23,124 nucleotides of DNA from Chara braunii. Taxonomy: Eukaryota; Streptophyta; Charophyceae; Charales; Characeae. Made by a program: the position numbers and the translations under genes. The stretch spans positions 524,222-547,345 of the forward strand of contig BFEA01000390.1 of assembly GCA_003427395.1 (NCBI GenBank). Reading direction: 5' to 3'. Positions 1-7,851 of this stretch are shown here, piece after piece. Positions within the stretch are counted from its first letter, which is position 1, and each line of letters begins with the position of its first letter. Under the pieces are notes generated by a model. It was not told the DNA's origin, did no database searches, and saw only the letters and a list, made by a program, of their open reading frames with translations.

Positions 1-168
1 GTGAAGCGAACAGTGGTGTTGGACACAGTGACAAGAGTTGCGATGTGTGGGTGCTGATGCACCATAGCCTGTTGAAGCGAGCTTGCATCTAAACTATGTC
101 TTGGTTTCCATATCTTCGAACTTTGAGTTGGGCGTTATGCACCAGTGTGATTCAGCATCAGTTTGTAT

Positions 169-500
169 GCATGTGAAGTGACGAAGTATGCGAGTCTGAT
201 TGCACGATGAACGTGTATCTGAAATTGTATTAGATATACTTTGGCATGTGACATTTAATGGTTACTCGGCATAACCCAACGACCGAACGAACGACGGAAA
301 ACAAAATGACAGACCGACAAGAGAGAACCAATAACTTTCAAAAAACCCGAACGCGACCTCTGTTAAAAATAACAATCAGATACAAGAGCTGAACGACAAA
401 AAACAAAATTACAGACCAACAAGAGAGATCCAAGACATAGCTCTCGAAAAACCCGAACGCGGACGTTGTTAAAAATATAACAATCAGATGCAACAACTAT
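169..500 (-). repeat. Left pseudo-LTR of the PLE (3' side), with internal duplication
   Basis: Bases 226-500 match 5665-5836 with modest divergence. The shared blocks include the GATATACT start, the run around AACCCGAACGCG and the end around TATAACAATCAGAT. In the left copy the last ~110 bases occur twice in tandem (286-390 and 391-500), while the right copy has them once. Long terminal direct repeats of this kind (pLTRs) are typical of PLEs and arise from tandem insertion of partial copies. Confidence 0.72.
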
Positions 501-514
501 GACGGAAAAAACTT

Positions 515-585
515 CCGCTTCGGCGAGACGACCCTACCGGTTTCACCTGACCGTCGTGTCAGGATCATCAGGGGTCTTAGTCTAT
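515..585 (-). ncRNA. Hammerhead-ribozyme-like motif beside the pseudo-LTR (candidate)
   Basis: Read on the minus strand there is CUGAUGA (571-565), a perfect 6-bp stem II (563-558 with 551-546, loop ACGACG), GAAA (544-541), a 3-bp stem III (541-539 with 533-531, loop GGUAG) and UC at the expected cleavage position (C at 530). Departures from a canonical hammerhead are a U-U at the base of stem II, and a stem I that forms only as AGAC/GUCU after two unpaired Cs. A competing GACCC/GGGUC helix (576-572 with 534-530) is also possible. PLE pLTRs often carry hammerheads, but the N-terminal-endonuclease clade was reported to lack canonical ones. Activity is unproven. Confidence 0.35.
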
Positions 586-1180
586 TCGGGCGATGAACCA
601 GCTATTTATCTTGGTCTTTGGAAAGGAAACTCACCGTCAGACTAAGTTCCTAGCTGTAACAGGCTGAAACTCCTTGCGCCGCCGCGAATCCAAGAAACGT
701 AAAATCCAGTATGATAGTTCAACGGACCATCACAAACAGGCTGTTCATGAAAAGGCTGAACCTAACAAAGACAAAGTAAAATGTATCGGTACTACGTTCA
801 GTATTTTACCAACTGTATCATCACATGGTTCGCGTCACGTTTAACACACACCAGTACCAAAAAACCACAGTCCGTAACGCTTCACAGTTATTAAACTTCA
901 TTGGGCACTTCTCAGTTCAACAGCTGGCCCACTTCAGTCCCTACACTTGCTAAAGTCCAAAAAAGAAAACAAAAACAAAAAAGAAAAGGAAAAAAGAAAA
1001 CATTACAGCGCCACTACTCCGTACTTCATAACTTCCCACGTACGCACAACTATCACCCAGTGCTTCAACAACTGGCACCCCTCAGTTCTACCCTACAAAG
1101 CTTCCCACGTACGAACAAGTACAACGCAGTGCCTCAACAACAACAAAGACAAACCCTCTGCCACGAGGGTGAAAAGTCAT
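585..1180 (-). other. 3' untranslated part of the PLE
   Basis: This is the stretch between the RT thumb remnant and the left pseudo-LTR, and I see no convincing coding frame in it. An imperfect tandem duplication of about 42 bp lies at 1031-1072 and 1100-1141 (period 69; shared core CTTCCCACGTACG and CAGTGC-TCAACAAC). A long A-rich run covers 957-1002. The plus-strand open frame over 901-1446 is compositional and is antisense to the RT thumb. Confidence 0.5.
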
Positions 1181-1181
1181 C

Positions 1182-1530
1182 TCAGATTCCAGACCCCACC
1201 GATCTACCCTTTCTAAAAAAACAACCCCATCCAGTAAGAATAGATACCCATTGTTTCCACAGACCTCCAAATTTTTTAGAAAACAACACGAGCAACATCA
1301 AGAGGTCATCAAGATACCCCCTTCTCCATAACTCACTTTTCAGTGCAATTAAAAAGGGTAGTTCAGAACCCAAAACCGACGCATATGTCCTCGCACGGTG
1401 CAGAAAAGAACCAATAACGACTATTTTTTGTTGCCGACTCGAATAAGATTCAAAATCCTGAACATTCTGGAATACTAACTTGTCGTTGAGTCCTTCTCGC
1501 TGGTTCTTCATTAGAGGGAAGCAGCAAACT
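1182..1530 (-). pseudogene. PLE reverse transcriptase, thumb region
   Basis: This minus-strand frame carries the C-terminal part of the RT. It shows the pattern F-x-S-x-SS-x3-K followed by VVIGSFLHRA, then an L-x3-GY segment, which is the thumb layout of PLE and telomerase-like RTs where an SS-K...R motif is common. It is separated from the palm (upstream on the minus strand) by the poly-A retroposon at 1531-1657 and by a frame change, so it is not joined to a working protein. It ends at a stop at 1182. The identification depends on position and a few conserved residues, so it is less certain than the palm. Confidence 0.62.
1517..1530 (+). repeat. Target-site duplication, left copy
   Basis: GGAAGCAGCAAACT is identical to 1661-1674. 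With one or two mismatches the match extends a few bases on both sides (AGAG versus AGAA before it). It flanks the poly-A retroposon. Confidence 0.75.
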
Positions 1531-1625
1531 TCCAGCGAGTGAAGCTCCCCACCAATAGATGGAGCCCCTCCCCGGGTGCTAGCGGTGTCTGCTCTTACCA
1601 GCACCACTAACACTGCAGGGGGGGT

Positions 1626-1657
<32 letters not shown>
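1531..1657 (+). mobile_element. Small poly-A retroposon nested in the PLE RT
   Basis: About 99 bases are followed by an A28 tract (1630-1657), and the whole is flanked by the same 14-mer, GGAAGCAGCAAACT, at 1517-1530 and 1661-1674. A poly-A tail plus a target-site duplication of this length indicates LINE-machinery retroposition. No open frame or clear Pol III B box is present. The body has a CTCCCCGGGTGC...GCTCTTACCA segment resembling part of the poly-A element ending at 14103 (CTCCCGGTGC...GCTCTTAGCCA), so the two may belong to one SINE-like family. The insertion post-dates the PLE. Confidence 0.72.
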
Positions 1658-1658
<1 letters not shown>

Positions 1659-1955
1659 AAGGAAGCAGCAAACTCCCTCACCTCCTTCGTCGACCCTCGG
1701 AACGCATCCCAGATAGTCCCATGTCCTTTCCGCATTCGTGTTTCCAGGACCAGATTACAATCATAGCACTTGCAGATAACAAACACTGAAACGTCGTCAA
1801 CTAGACGGAAACCTCGAAATAACTTTTTGTCAGCACCCAAATTCTGAAGGAAGACAAATTCATTGAACGCACACGATAAACACGCAAGTGTCGGGCTCGA
1901 TGACTTTCCCATGGGGATTCCCACAACCTGCCTTGAGCACCGACCTGCGGCAAAA
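1658..1955 (-). pseudogene. PLE reverse transcriptase, palm motifs B and C
   Basis: The minus-strand frame reads RQVVGIPMGKSSSPTLA, the motif B signature of PLE RTs (Q-x2-GIPMG...SP-LA), followed after about 30 residues by RLVDDVSVF, motif C with the two catalytic aspartates. The frame continues from the motif A segment only after a frame change near 1950, and then runs into the poly-A retroposon. The first aspartate of the catalytic triad lies upstream, near 2175. RT function would be target-primed cDNA synthesis from the element RNA. Confidence 0.85.
1661..1674 (+). repeat. Target-site duplication, right copy
   Basis: Identical to 1517-1530, and begins three bases after the A28 tract of the nested retroposon. 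Confidence 0.75.
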
Positions 1956-2223
1956 TGAAAGTATTATCCAACTCAAAACGCACGAACGAGAGAATCTCTG
2001 CGCAAGTCAGACATCTCCATCCCTCCTCCATTCTCCCTCAAAGTAACTTAACCTCTTTACCTTGTTTTTTAACTGCAACACCCTTGACATTCTCCATCTC
2101 CCAGTAGCTAACAACCCACTTCAGTGCTTGAATAATGGAGGGGTGTGGAAGGTTCGAGAACATTTCCTTAATATCAAACGAAGCACCCAGCAAAAACTTC
2201 CCTTTGCTCAAATTCTTATTCAC
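1956..2223 (-). pseudogene. PLE reverse transcriptase, palm motif A
   Basis: Motif A appears as GASFDIKEMFSNLPH, with the catalytic aspartate at about 2175-2173. The same frame continues past an in-frame TGA (2040-2038) into a segment with SFVRFELDNTFI, which fits the region just before motif B. It joins the upstream fingers frame at a TGA/GTG overlap at 2223-2220. The single TGA could be an ordinary mutation. Selenocysteine-containing PLEs exist among Naiads, but nothing here supports recoding. Confidence 0.83.
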
Positions 2224-2675
2224 CTTTCCATTTCTCGCAATAAGTCATCGACACTCCTCAAATTGAGATTCAAATCCTTTGGTAAACTCCAAAGCAACAC
2301 ATTGATCGCCCGAGCCACCAATTTTCCACCCCCAGCTGAGCACTCAGGATGGGATGGACGGATGGGTCGCCATCTAGTCACATCCTTGTGTTTAGGAATG
2401 CAGTAAGCCCTTCCCATTTCCCCACCCTTCTTCCACTTACGAACTGCAGTCAATCCCATATCCCTATAATCATTATGGCACCGCTCAAGGACATCAGTCC
2501 CCTTCTCACCACAAGCTATAAATGGCAGATTCCCAAAGAAGAGCTTCATCATTCCAGTCCCATACACCGTAGGGCAACACACGAAAGTGTCGCTCATGTT
2601 ATGATCCAACGGGCAACACAACAATCCATTCAACAAAGGCAAATACGGTCGCAAATCATCTTCACACAGGCCTGA
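2220..2675 (-). pseudogene. PLE reverse transcriptase, fingers
   Basis: The frame carries the fingers of the RT. YCIPKHKDVTRWRPI matches RT motifs 1-2, with the conserved K/R and RPI. GGGKLVARAINVLLW, about 14 residues later, precedes the motif A segment. Upstream it has a CPTVYGTGMMKLFFG stretch that I cannot assign. It ends in TGA at 2220, where motif A continues in another frame. Its start is not a real initiation site; it continues from the CxC linker after a frame change near 2680. Confidence 0.78.
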
Positions 2676-2695
2676 ACTAGTGCTCTCTGTGGCGC

Positions 2696-3360
2696 TCAGA
2701 AGACAGCTGTCAAGATCGACGAAGCATCAGGATCAATCGTCGGTAATGACGGATGAGAAGAGAAGGCATCAATGAGTCTCTTCCTCATTGTATCAACAGA
2801 TCGACGTCGTGACGGTCTCAATACATTCTTCGACATCTTCATCCATCTCGGAAGCATACTCAACTCATTCATTCTAAATGAAACATGTCCATTAACCCAT
2901 GAAAAACGAACATCAGCATCCTCACAGTTACACGGAAACTGATTCAACTTCGAAACACGATGATAATTATGGATTTTATCACCGATTGTTTTATTTCTAC
3001 ACCAGACAATACTCGTTCTTCTGACAAGCATATCCTTCCATGTCGGCACAACATCCAATCTCATGATCACCTGCGCGCAAAACCTTCGGACTTTGCTCTT
3101 GCTCACCAACTCGTCATATGGAAGTTTGACCACCAAACGCTGACGTGCCCGTAAACCATACCCCAACTGAATGCAAGTGGGAAGGATATACCATAAGCAA
3201 CACCTAGTACGTTTCTCACCACAGGTATGGGCCGCAGTGTAAGCAAAAATCAGCTTCTCCAGTCCCCATTTAACAATCTTTTTTCTCTTAGTAGGAAACT
3301 TCAGAATCTCAGCCAAAGGTGCTTTGAAGGCCAACGATTTACTCAGAAACGAACAGACTC
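2696..3360 (-). pseudogene. PLE linker domain with CxC motif, entering the RT
   Basis: This open frame lies between endonuclease and RT. At residues 135-137 (2932-2924) it has Cys-Asn-Cys in the context QFPCNCED. A short CxC domain linking an N-terminal GIY-YIG endonuclease to the RT is the published signature of the Naiad/Chlamys PLE clade. The frame is rich in basic residues before the motif (KFPTKRKKIVKWG). It is open about ten codons upstream of the first in-frame TTG at 3334, so that position is not a true start. Confidence 0.75.
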
Positions 3361-3687
3361 AACGAAAATACTCACGCCATCTCTTAAACACCCTCGAGAA
3401 TGCCGTAACTCACCCACCCAATATTCACAAGAAAATAAGCTCCCACCGTACAACCGTTTTGCCACCTTCCATCAAACCAAGAATTGGTTACCACCTTTAC
3501 ATGCGAAAATGAAATTATGAATTGAATTAACTCTGCAGTGCTCGAAAATACGTAGTAAACTTCCCAACTCCAGTCCGAAGCTTGCGTGGAAATTCAATAA
3601 CTTCCCGTGAACAGTCAAACTCTCTTCTTGTCACCTACACTTGCTTTGTTTTGCTTTATTCCGTTCCCTTCAAGCTGCTCTGGATCT
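3361..3687 (-). other. Region between PLE endonuclease and CxC linker
   Basis: About 330 bases of the element in which no minus-strand frame stays convincingly open. It is probably a decayed part of the same polyprotein. The short plus-strand frames here have no recognisable content. Confidence 0.4.
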
Positions 3688-4182
3688 TTAAGACTTTCTT
3701 CCTTTACCCCGAACATTCAGTGATGGACATAACTTGTGAATGAAGAAATTCTCAGTCTCCAATAGATCTTCCTTAGTACAAAAAGCCAACGGAATAATAA
3801 GGTACTTATGCACAACCCACCTTATCAACCATTTGTAAAGTCTTTCATTGTGCTTCCCTACTTGTACGACCGATTGCGGACCAGATCTATACGCATGCTT
3901 CCCCCATCTAGCATAAACATCTCGATTGGTACTACACACGTAAAGGTGTCGGCACCACGGTGAAAAGAGAGCATAAACAACTGGTCCATTCCCTCCATCA
4001 AAGTCAAAGCCTCTCTGATTGGCGTGCACAATATAGTTAGCCAACTTCTCTCCCCACGGACTCTGCCCATCAACAATTAGTATGCACACCACAAGACTCA
4101 GAAAACCATTTAATATCTTACTTCTTAACAACGTCGTAGAAGAAGATCGTGCCTCACAACGACAACCAGCAATCTTGGTCAC
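3688..4182 (-). pseudogene. PLE GIY-YIG endonuclease domain (N-terminal to RT)
   Basis: The 164-residue frame ends in a GIY-YIG nuclease. VVY at residues 68-70 takes the GIY place, LYVC at 80-83 takes the YIG place (the glycine is Cys here), followed by T85, R92 in DVYARWGKH, and a C-terminal LLETENFFIHKLCPSLN with the metal-binding Glu at about 144. The spacing is that of PLE endonucleases, which nick the target for insertion. The first ~60 residues include a hydrophobic run and may be shifted frame. It begins at a TGA/GTG overlap with the preceding frame at 4182-4179. Canonical PLE endonucleases have a CCHH metal motif that Chlamys lack; I cannot decide this by eye. Confidence 0.83.
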
Positions 4183-4448
4183 GCTCGGGTGACCCTAAGA
4201 AGTTGCTGAATCACACCATCGCTCGGTTCGACACAGTTATCTCCATCCTTAGAGACTTCATGTATAACCACTCCCTTTCTTCTCCCGTCCACTTTCCCAA
4301 TCATCCAAGACCCTGGTTGTGCGCATATTAGCATTTCTTCCTTCGTCACCTCCAACCTTTCGTATGTTATTCCCTCTTTTTCGCAAATCACCATGACTTC
4401 TTCTTTCTGTAAATTTTTGAGATCCTTCCGCGATTTCCTCAAGAACTT
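4179..4448 (-). pseudogene. Continuation of the PLE N-terminal region after an in-frame TAG
   Basis: This frame is continuous with the coiled-coil frame upstream except for one TAG at 4451-4449. It starts strongly basic (KFLRKSRKDLKNLQKEE) and then becomes mixed, with no motif I recognise. It leads into the endonuclease after a frame change near 4180. It probably links the coiled coil to the nuclease. Confidence 0.6.
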
Positions 4449-5375
4449 CTACCTTTCACTTATCGGAACAGTCCGACTAGCCATCTTTTTTCCTTTGTCC
4501 GTCTTTTGCGCAGAATAACCAGCCACTTCATCCAACTGTGCTTTCAAGTTCGTCATCGGGCCCCGATGCCTCTTCTCCATCTCCAAAGTGTTCATCTTCT
4601 CCCGAAGCCTCTCCATCTCTAACTTGTCACTTTTTTGCTTCAATCGAAACTTCTCGAGCTCCTGCTTAGCCTCACGCCTTGCATTCAATTCCTTCAGTTT
4701 CATCTCCTGTACTATGTCAACTTCCATCCCATGTTTCATCATGACACTCTCGAGGTGCTCGTCGACTTTCCTTTTTGTAGCATCGGACGTCTGTGCAGGT
4801 GTCACTCTCGGACGGACCTTCGCCTGAGTAGTCGGTGTAGAACTGACGATCAGGCTTCCCCATTTATTTTTGGGTCGCAACGCCTTAGTCTTCGAAGCCT
4901 CCGCATCCGCCATGGCTTCCTCGCGTAGTCTTTGTTCCTTAGCAATCTCGTCTTTGAGCAGCACGAATCTTCGGTCTGAAGCAACTTTCATTTCGACAAT
5001 TTCCTTTTTTAACTTCTCGACCATCTCCTTTTCAGTAAACAACGTCGATGGTATGTTCTCGTGTTGACCCTTCTTGATTTTTTCTATCTCGTGCCTTAAC
5101 TTTGTCACTTCACTCTCGTCTTGATCCTTCTTTCCTAACGCGTTGCTAATCACATCCATTTTGGTGTTCAATTCTTTTGTGAACGGTGAGTACATCTCCT
5201 CATGATCAACTTTCTCCCTTTCCCATCGCTCTTCTTCGTCTTTCTCTCGGTTCTTCTTTCCCTCTTCTTCACGGGCTGCCTTCTCCTTAGCCTCATCGGC
5301 CCCGTTTTTATCTCTAATCTTAACGACCAAATCCTCCAGATTAGCTACTCGTTGGCGAAGTCCCCCAACCCCCAA
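4449..5375 (-). pseudogene. PLE N-terminal coiled-coil (gag-like) region
   Basis: An open minus-strand frame of 308 codons, the longest intact piece of the element. It is extremely rich in E, K and R, with long heptad-like stretches (LRQRVANLEDLVVKIRDKN; EEEGKKNREKDEEERWEREK; ARREAKQELEKFRLKQK), so an extended coiled coil is expected. A PTTQAKVRPRVTPAQTSDA linker splits two coil segments. The first codon of the frame here is TTG. Reading upstream continues as GYYNGGYLG before a stop, and a knuckle-like remnant lies further upstream, so the real start was probably an ATG near 5579. The role is likely RNA binding or oligomerisation; this is inferred. Confidence 0.68.
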
Positions 5376-5579
5376 ATAGCCTCCGTTGTAATAACCTAAA
5401 TAACCAGAGTCGCCGCACTAGCCATCATGTCGTTAGCCATCGAATTCTGTACCGTAACGATCGCTGTGCTAGTTGACACATTTTGTCCATTCAGTCTTCT
5501 ATCCGGAAGATGACAGTACCTAGCTATAGGACCTGCACCCCGAGTTCCTAGGCAAAGAGTTGTTCTGGCTCGATGCCAT
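5376..5579 (-). pseudogene. Degenerate zinc-knuckle-like start of the PLE ORF
   Basis: A minus-strand frame reads C-LG-T-RGAG-P-IARY-C followed by HLPDRRLNGQNVST. The spacing is exactly that of a CCHC knuckle (C-x2-C-x4-H-x4-C) with the second Cys and the His replaced by Thr and Pro. It runs into QNSMANDMMASAATL and then a stop at about 5400. An ATG at 5579 starts MASSQNNS in a neighbouring frame. This suggests the element once encoded a gag-like CCHC protein ahead of the coiled coil. It rests on spacing alone. Confidence 0.35.
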
Positions 5580-5653
5580 CCTGACCATATTCGAATGTCA
5601 ACAAAGAAAACTCAAAGCAACGCAACAATAGTACAATCCCTACGTCGGTTACT

Positions 5654-5836
5654 GCATGTGAAGAAGTATAAGATATACTTGGGCATATGACATTCAATGG
5701 TTACTCTGCATGACCAAACGATCGAACGAATGACAAAAAACAAAACGACATACCGACAAGAGAGATCCAAGACATAGCTTTCGAAAAACCCGAACGCGGC
5801 CGTTGTTAAAAATATAACAATCAGATACAACAACTT
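5654..5836 (-). repeat. Right pseudo-LTR of the PLE (5' side)
   Basis: Matches the left pseudo-LTR (226-285 plus 391-500) with a few percent divergence, through AACATAGC-like and CCCGAACGCGG blocks and ending at ACAACAACT. It has only one copy of the ~110-bp unit. Where the left side continues into the hammerhead-like motif, the right side keeps only a 9-base AGGATCAT-type match and then diverges. Confidence 0.7.
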
Positions 5837-5896
5837 TGGCCAGGATCATAAGAGCCAGCACAATCAAGTAGCCAACGATTCTTTAATTAGTTCACC

Positions 5897-6130
5897 GTTG
5901 TAACATGTAACGGAGTTAGTCGTCCATGGTGGGAGGAATTGTGTACTCCATTCCACCTAACACAGGTCGGCCAACATAGTGGCATGTTACTGCGGTCAAC
6001 GCCTGAGAGGTTGTAACTGTGTGCCGAGTTACCAACCTGTAATTGTTGTTATGTTAACTGTATTAGACGAATGGAGTCTTTCATTCCTCCTGCCATGGCT
6101 CCTTTTCTAACTCAGTTACACGTTATAACA
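5897..6130. repeat. Foldback (imperfect inverted repeat)
   Basis: Arms 5897-5953 and 6069-6130 are imperfect reverse complements over about 60 bases. They share GAGTTAG, CCATGG, GGAGGAAT and ACTCCATTC blocks. The inner ends also pair weakly (CTAACACAG with the complement of CTGTATTAG). A direct repeat containing GTCAACGCCT (about 5997 and 6133) overlaps the right arm. It may be a MITE-like or foldback element; no target duplication was identified. Confidence 0.6.
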
Positions 6131-7446
6131 GTCAACGCCTTACGGATTGTCACTATGTACCAAGCTTTCTTCTCCTGATATGGGGCACAACTGTATTCAC
6201 TACGCTATATTCTCTTCTCTCTGTCTTTTCGCCACCTCACACTTGCTACCTACTTACCATACGATACGTACCCCATCGATCCATATTTTCACAGTGGGAG
6301 CACAACACAGCACGGCCTAATGAGGGGCACAACAACGGGTTACGAGGATAAGCCAATTTTAACTTATCGCTTCCAGGGTCTAAGGTCGACCACTACCTAG
6401 GCTAGTAGATCTACTAGCAAGGTTCAGCATCTCCCCTCAGGGTTGAACCTTAACCCCTACCGCGTCTTCACCCGAAAATAACGCCCGTGCGTTGTGTACA
6501 AAGATAACGCCCACCGGGCTTAATATTCGTTTATAACACCTGGGCGTTATATTCAGTTTGTCGTAACTTCGGTGAGGCCCTAAAGTTCCAAAACAAATAA
6601 ATAAAAAAATTCTGAAAAAAATATATCTTGTCCAGGATTGGAATGCGACCAACTTTTGGCTGAGGGTAACTTCAGAATTCGGAAATAAAAAATAAAAATG
6701 AAAACTAAAGCCAAAATATACCCCTTGGAAGTCAAACCCCCATTCAACCCTCTTCAAAACCCATGTATACCCTCTTCCCCCCCCTTTAAAACCCATGCAT
6801 ACTACCTTGTGAGGAATTGGCTCCTTGGCATGCCTAAGGGCCCCCCTGATACAGATGTGCCTGCCCTAAGTGAAGGCAGTCCTAACCAAATCACAAGAGG
6901 CCCAAGGCTGTCAATTTCGTAATTGGGGTACAGGCAGTTGTGTCGCGCCAGTTGGTTGAGGAAGCCCGGGTCCCGAGCAACAAACATTTTCCATGGCCTT
7001 TCAGGCCTTTCTCGAAATGCAGGCCCTGGGTAGGATTCGCAGCAACATACACAGATAGTTGGGAAGAGCCTAACTGAACGATGCCCACCAGCAGAGGCAC
7101 ATCCTCCTGGGGCTTACTGGAAGGTTCTAGGCACAGGCCGAACCCAGCTAGGCGGCCGGGGCAGGCAGACTCTTTCCATATAGGAAAGAGCTCGCAGCCT
7201 GGAGTCTCATTCATGCACACTTGCCACTTTGTGCGGCAGCGCTGCTGGAGCGTAGGCTCACGTGCTGCTCTGCGCTAAGGGCAAGGTGTTGTGCGCGTGC
7301 GGTCGTGCGAGAAGAAGGGTGTTGCTGAGGGCAACGCCATAGCCCAGCCTCCATAACTCACTGGGGCTTGGACCACAGTGAGGCACAGGGCTTGTCTTCG
7401 GGTGTACAAAGGGAAGACGTGGGTGAAAAGTCGAAGGAGAGAGAGA

Positions 7447-7448
<2 letters not shown>
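6131..7448. other. Noncoding stretch with short inverted repeats
   Basis: No gene is supported. It holds an 18-bp perfect palindrome (6401-6418), an 8-bp inverted repeat (6419-6426 with 6444-6451), and a 10-bp perfect inverted repeat ATAACGCCCA (6504-6513 with 6541-6550, loop 27). Several 60-120-codon frames overlap each other on both strands between 6437 and 7280, but none shows a recognisable domain. Confidence 0.5.
6401..6418. repeat. 18-bp perfect palindrome
   Basis: GCTAGTAGATCTACTAGC is its own reverse complement. It is directly followed by the inverted repeat AAGGTTCA/TGAACCTT (6419-6426, 6444-6451). Confidence 0.8.

Positions 7449-7487
<39 letters not shown>
7449..7487 (+). repeat. 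(GAT)13 microsatellite
   Basis: Thirteen uninterrupted GAT units. They create poly-Asp, poly-His and poly-Ile frames on the two strands, none of which is a credible gene. Confidence 0.95.
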
Positions 7488-7488
<1 letters not shown>

Positions 7489-7699
7489 TGAGGGCACATA
7501 CCTGGCATTGGCGATGGTCTGCATTGGTCGACATCTTTAAGTACTTCGTTGGCTGCTGGCGTCAACAGTTGCATTGTCAATTAGTAGACAGATAGTAGCT
7601 GTGTAGGGAGTAGGCTGGGCGCCAAGCGCCAAGTAGGGAGAAGAGCCTGGACACTTATGTTGGTGGTGGCGAAAGCAAGCTCTCATTGACATTCGGTTT

Positions 7700-7851
7700 T
7701 CAGTGCTACGATTGTCCATTGGTGTTGTATTGGTGCAATGTTGCTTTCTGGACACCATGATACTTTCTGGCTTTCAATGTGATTGTGCAATCTGGATATT
7801 GTCATCTCGCTATTGCTCATTTTCCTTGCAATTTGGTATAAGAGCCGGTTC
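7700..7851 (+). mobile_element. Orphan LTR end and primer-binding site of an LTR retrotransposon
   Basis: TTGCAATTTGGTAT at 7826-7839 is identical to the LTR/PBS junction of the gypsy element at 16607-16620. From 7834, TGGTATAAGAGCCGGTTCGA matches the common plant PBS complementary to initiator tRNA-Met (TGGTATCAGAGC and onward). The LTR would end in CA at 7829-7830; its left limit is not visible and is set arbitrarily here. No gag or pol follows, so this is a remnant. Confidence 0.55.

Larger units (their letters stand above)
169..5836 (-). mobile_element. Decayed Penelope-like element, permuted (endonuclease before RT)
   Basis: Outer limits are set by direct repeats at about 169-500 and 5654-5836. 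Between them the minus strand encodes, 5' to 3', a gag-like coiled-coil region, a GIY-YIG endonuclease, a CxC linker and a PLE-type reverse transcriptase. Canonical PLEs carry the endonuclease after the RT; the reverse order with a CxC linker is the published hallmark of the Naiad/Chlamys clade (known from the literature, not computed here). The coding part is broken by in-frame stops (near 4449 and 2038), frame changes (near 4180, 2680, 2222, 1950 and 1650) and a nested insertion, so this copy cannot be autonomous. The exact ends are uncertain because the right repeat copy is shorter than the left. Confidence 0.82.

Noticed and set aside
901-1446. 181-codon plus-strand frame
   Set aside because: Antisense to the RT thumb and A/C-rich low complexity, with no recognisable domain.
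2038-2040. In-frame TGA in the PLE RT as selenocysteine, as in some Naiad PLEs
   Set aside because: The copy has several other stops and frame changes, the TGA is not in a Cys-like context, and no SECIS-like hairpin was seen. Ordinary decay is simpler.
2220-4182. TGA/GTG overlaps at 2223-2220 and 4182-4179 as programmed frameshift or restart sites
   Set aside because: Both have the same -1 geometry, but GTG is only an apparent start in these frames, no slippery heptamer is evident, and the other breaks in the element are plain indels or stops.
6437-7220. Overlapping minus-strand frames of 61-119 codons
   Set aside because: They overlap each other in different frames, lack domains, and cover sequence with inverted repeats and low-complexity runs.
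7258-7595. Poly-His, poly-Ile or poly-Asp proteins
   Set aside because: Products of the (GAT)13 microsatellite read in different frames.
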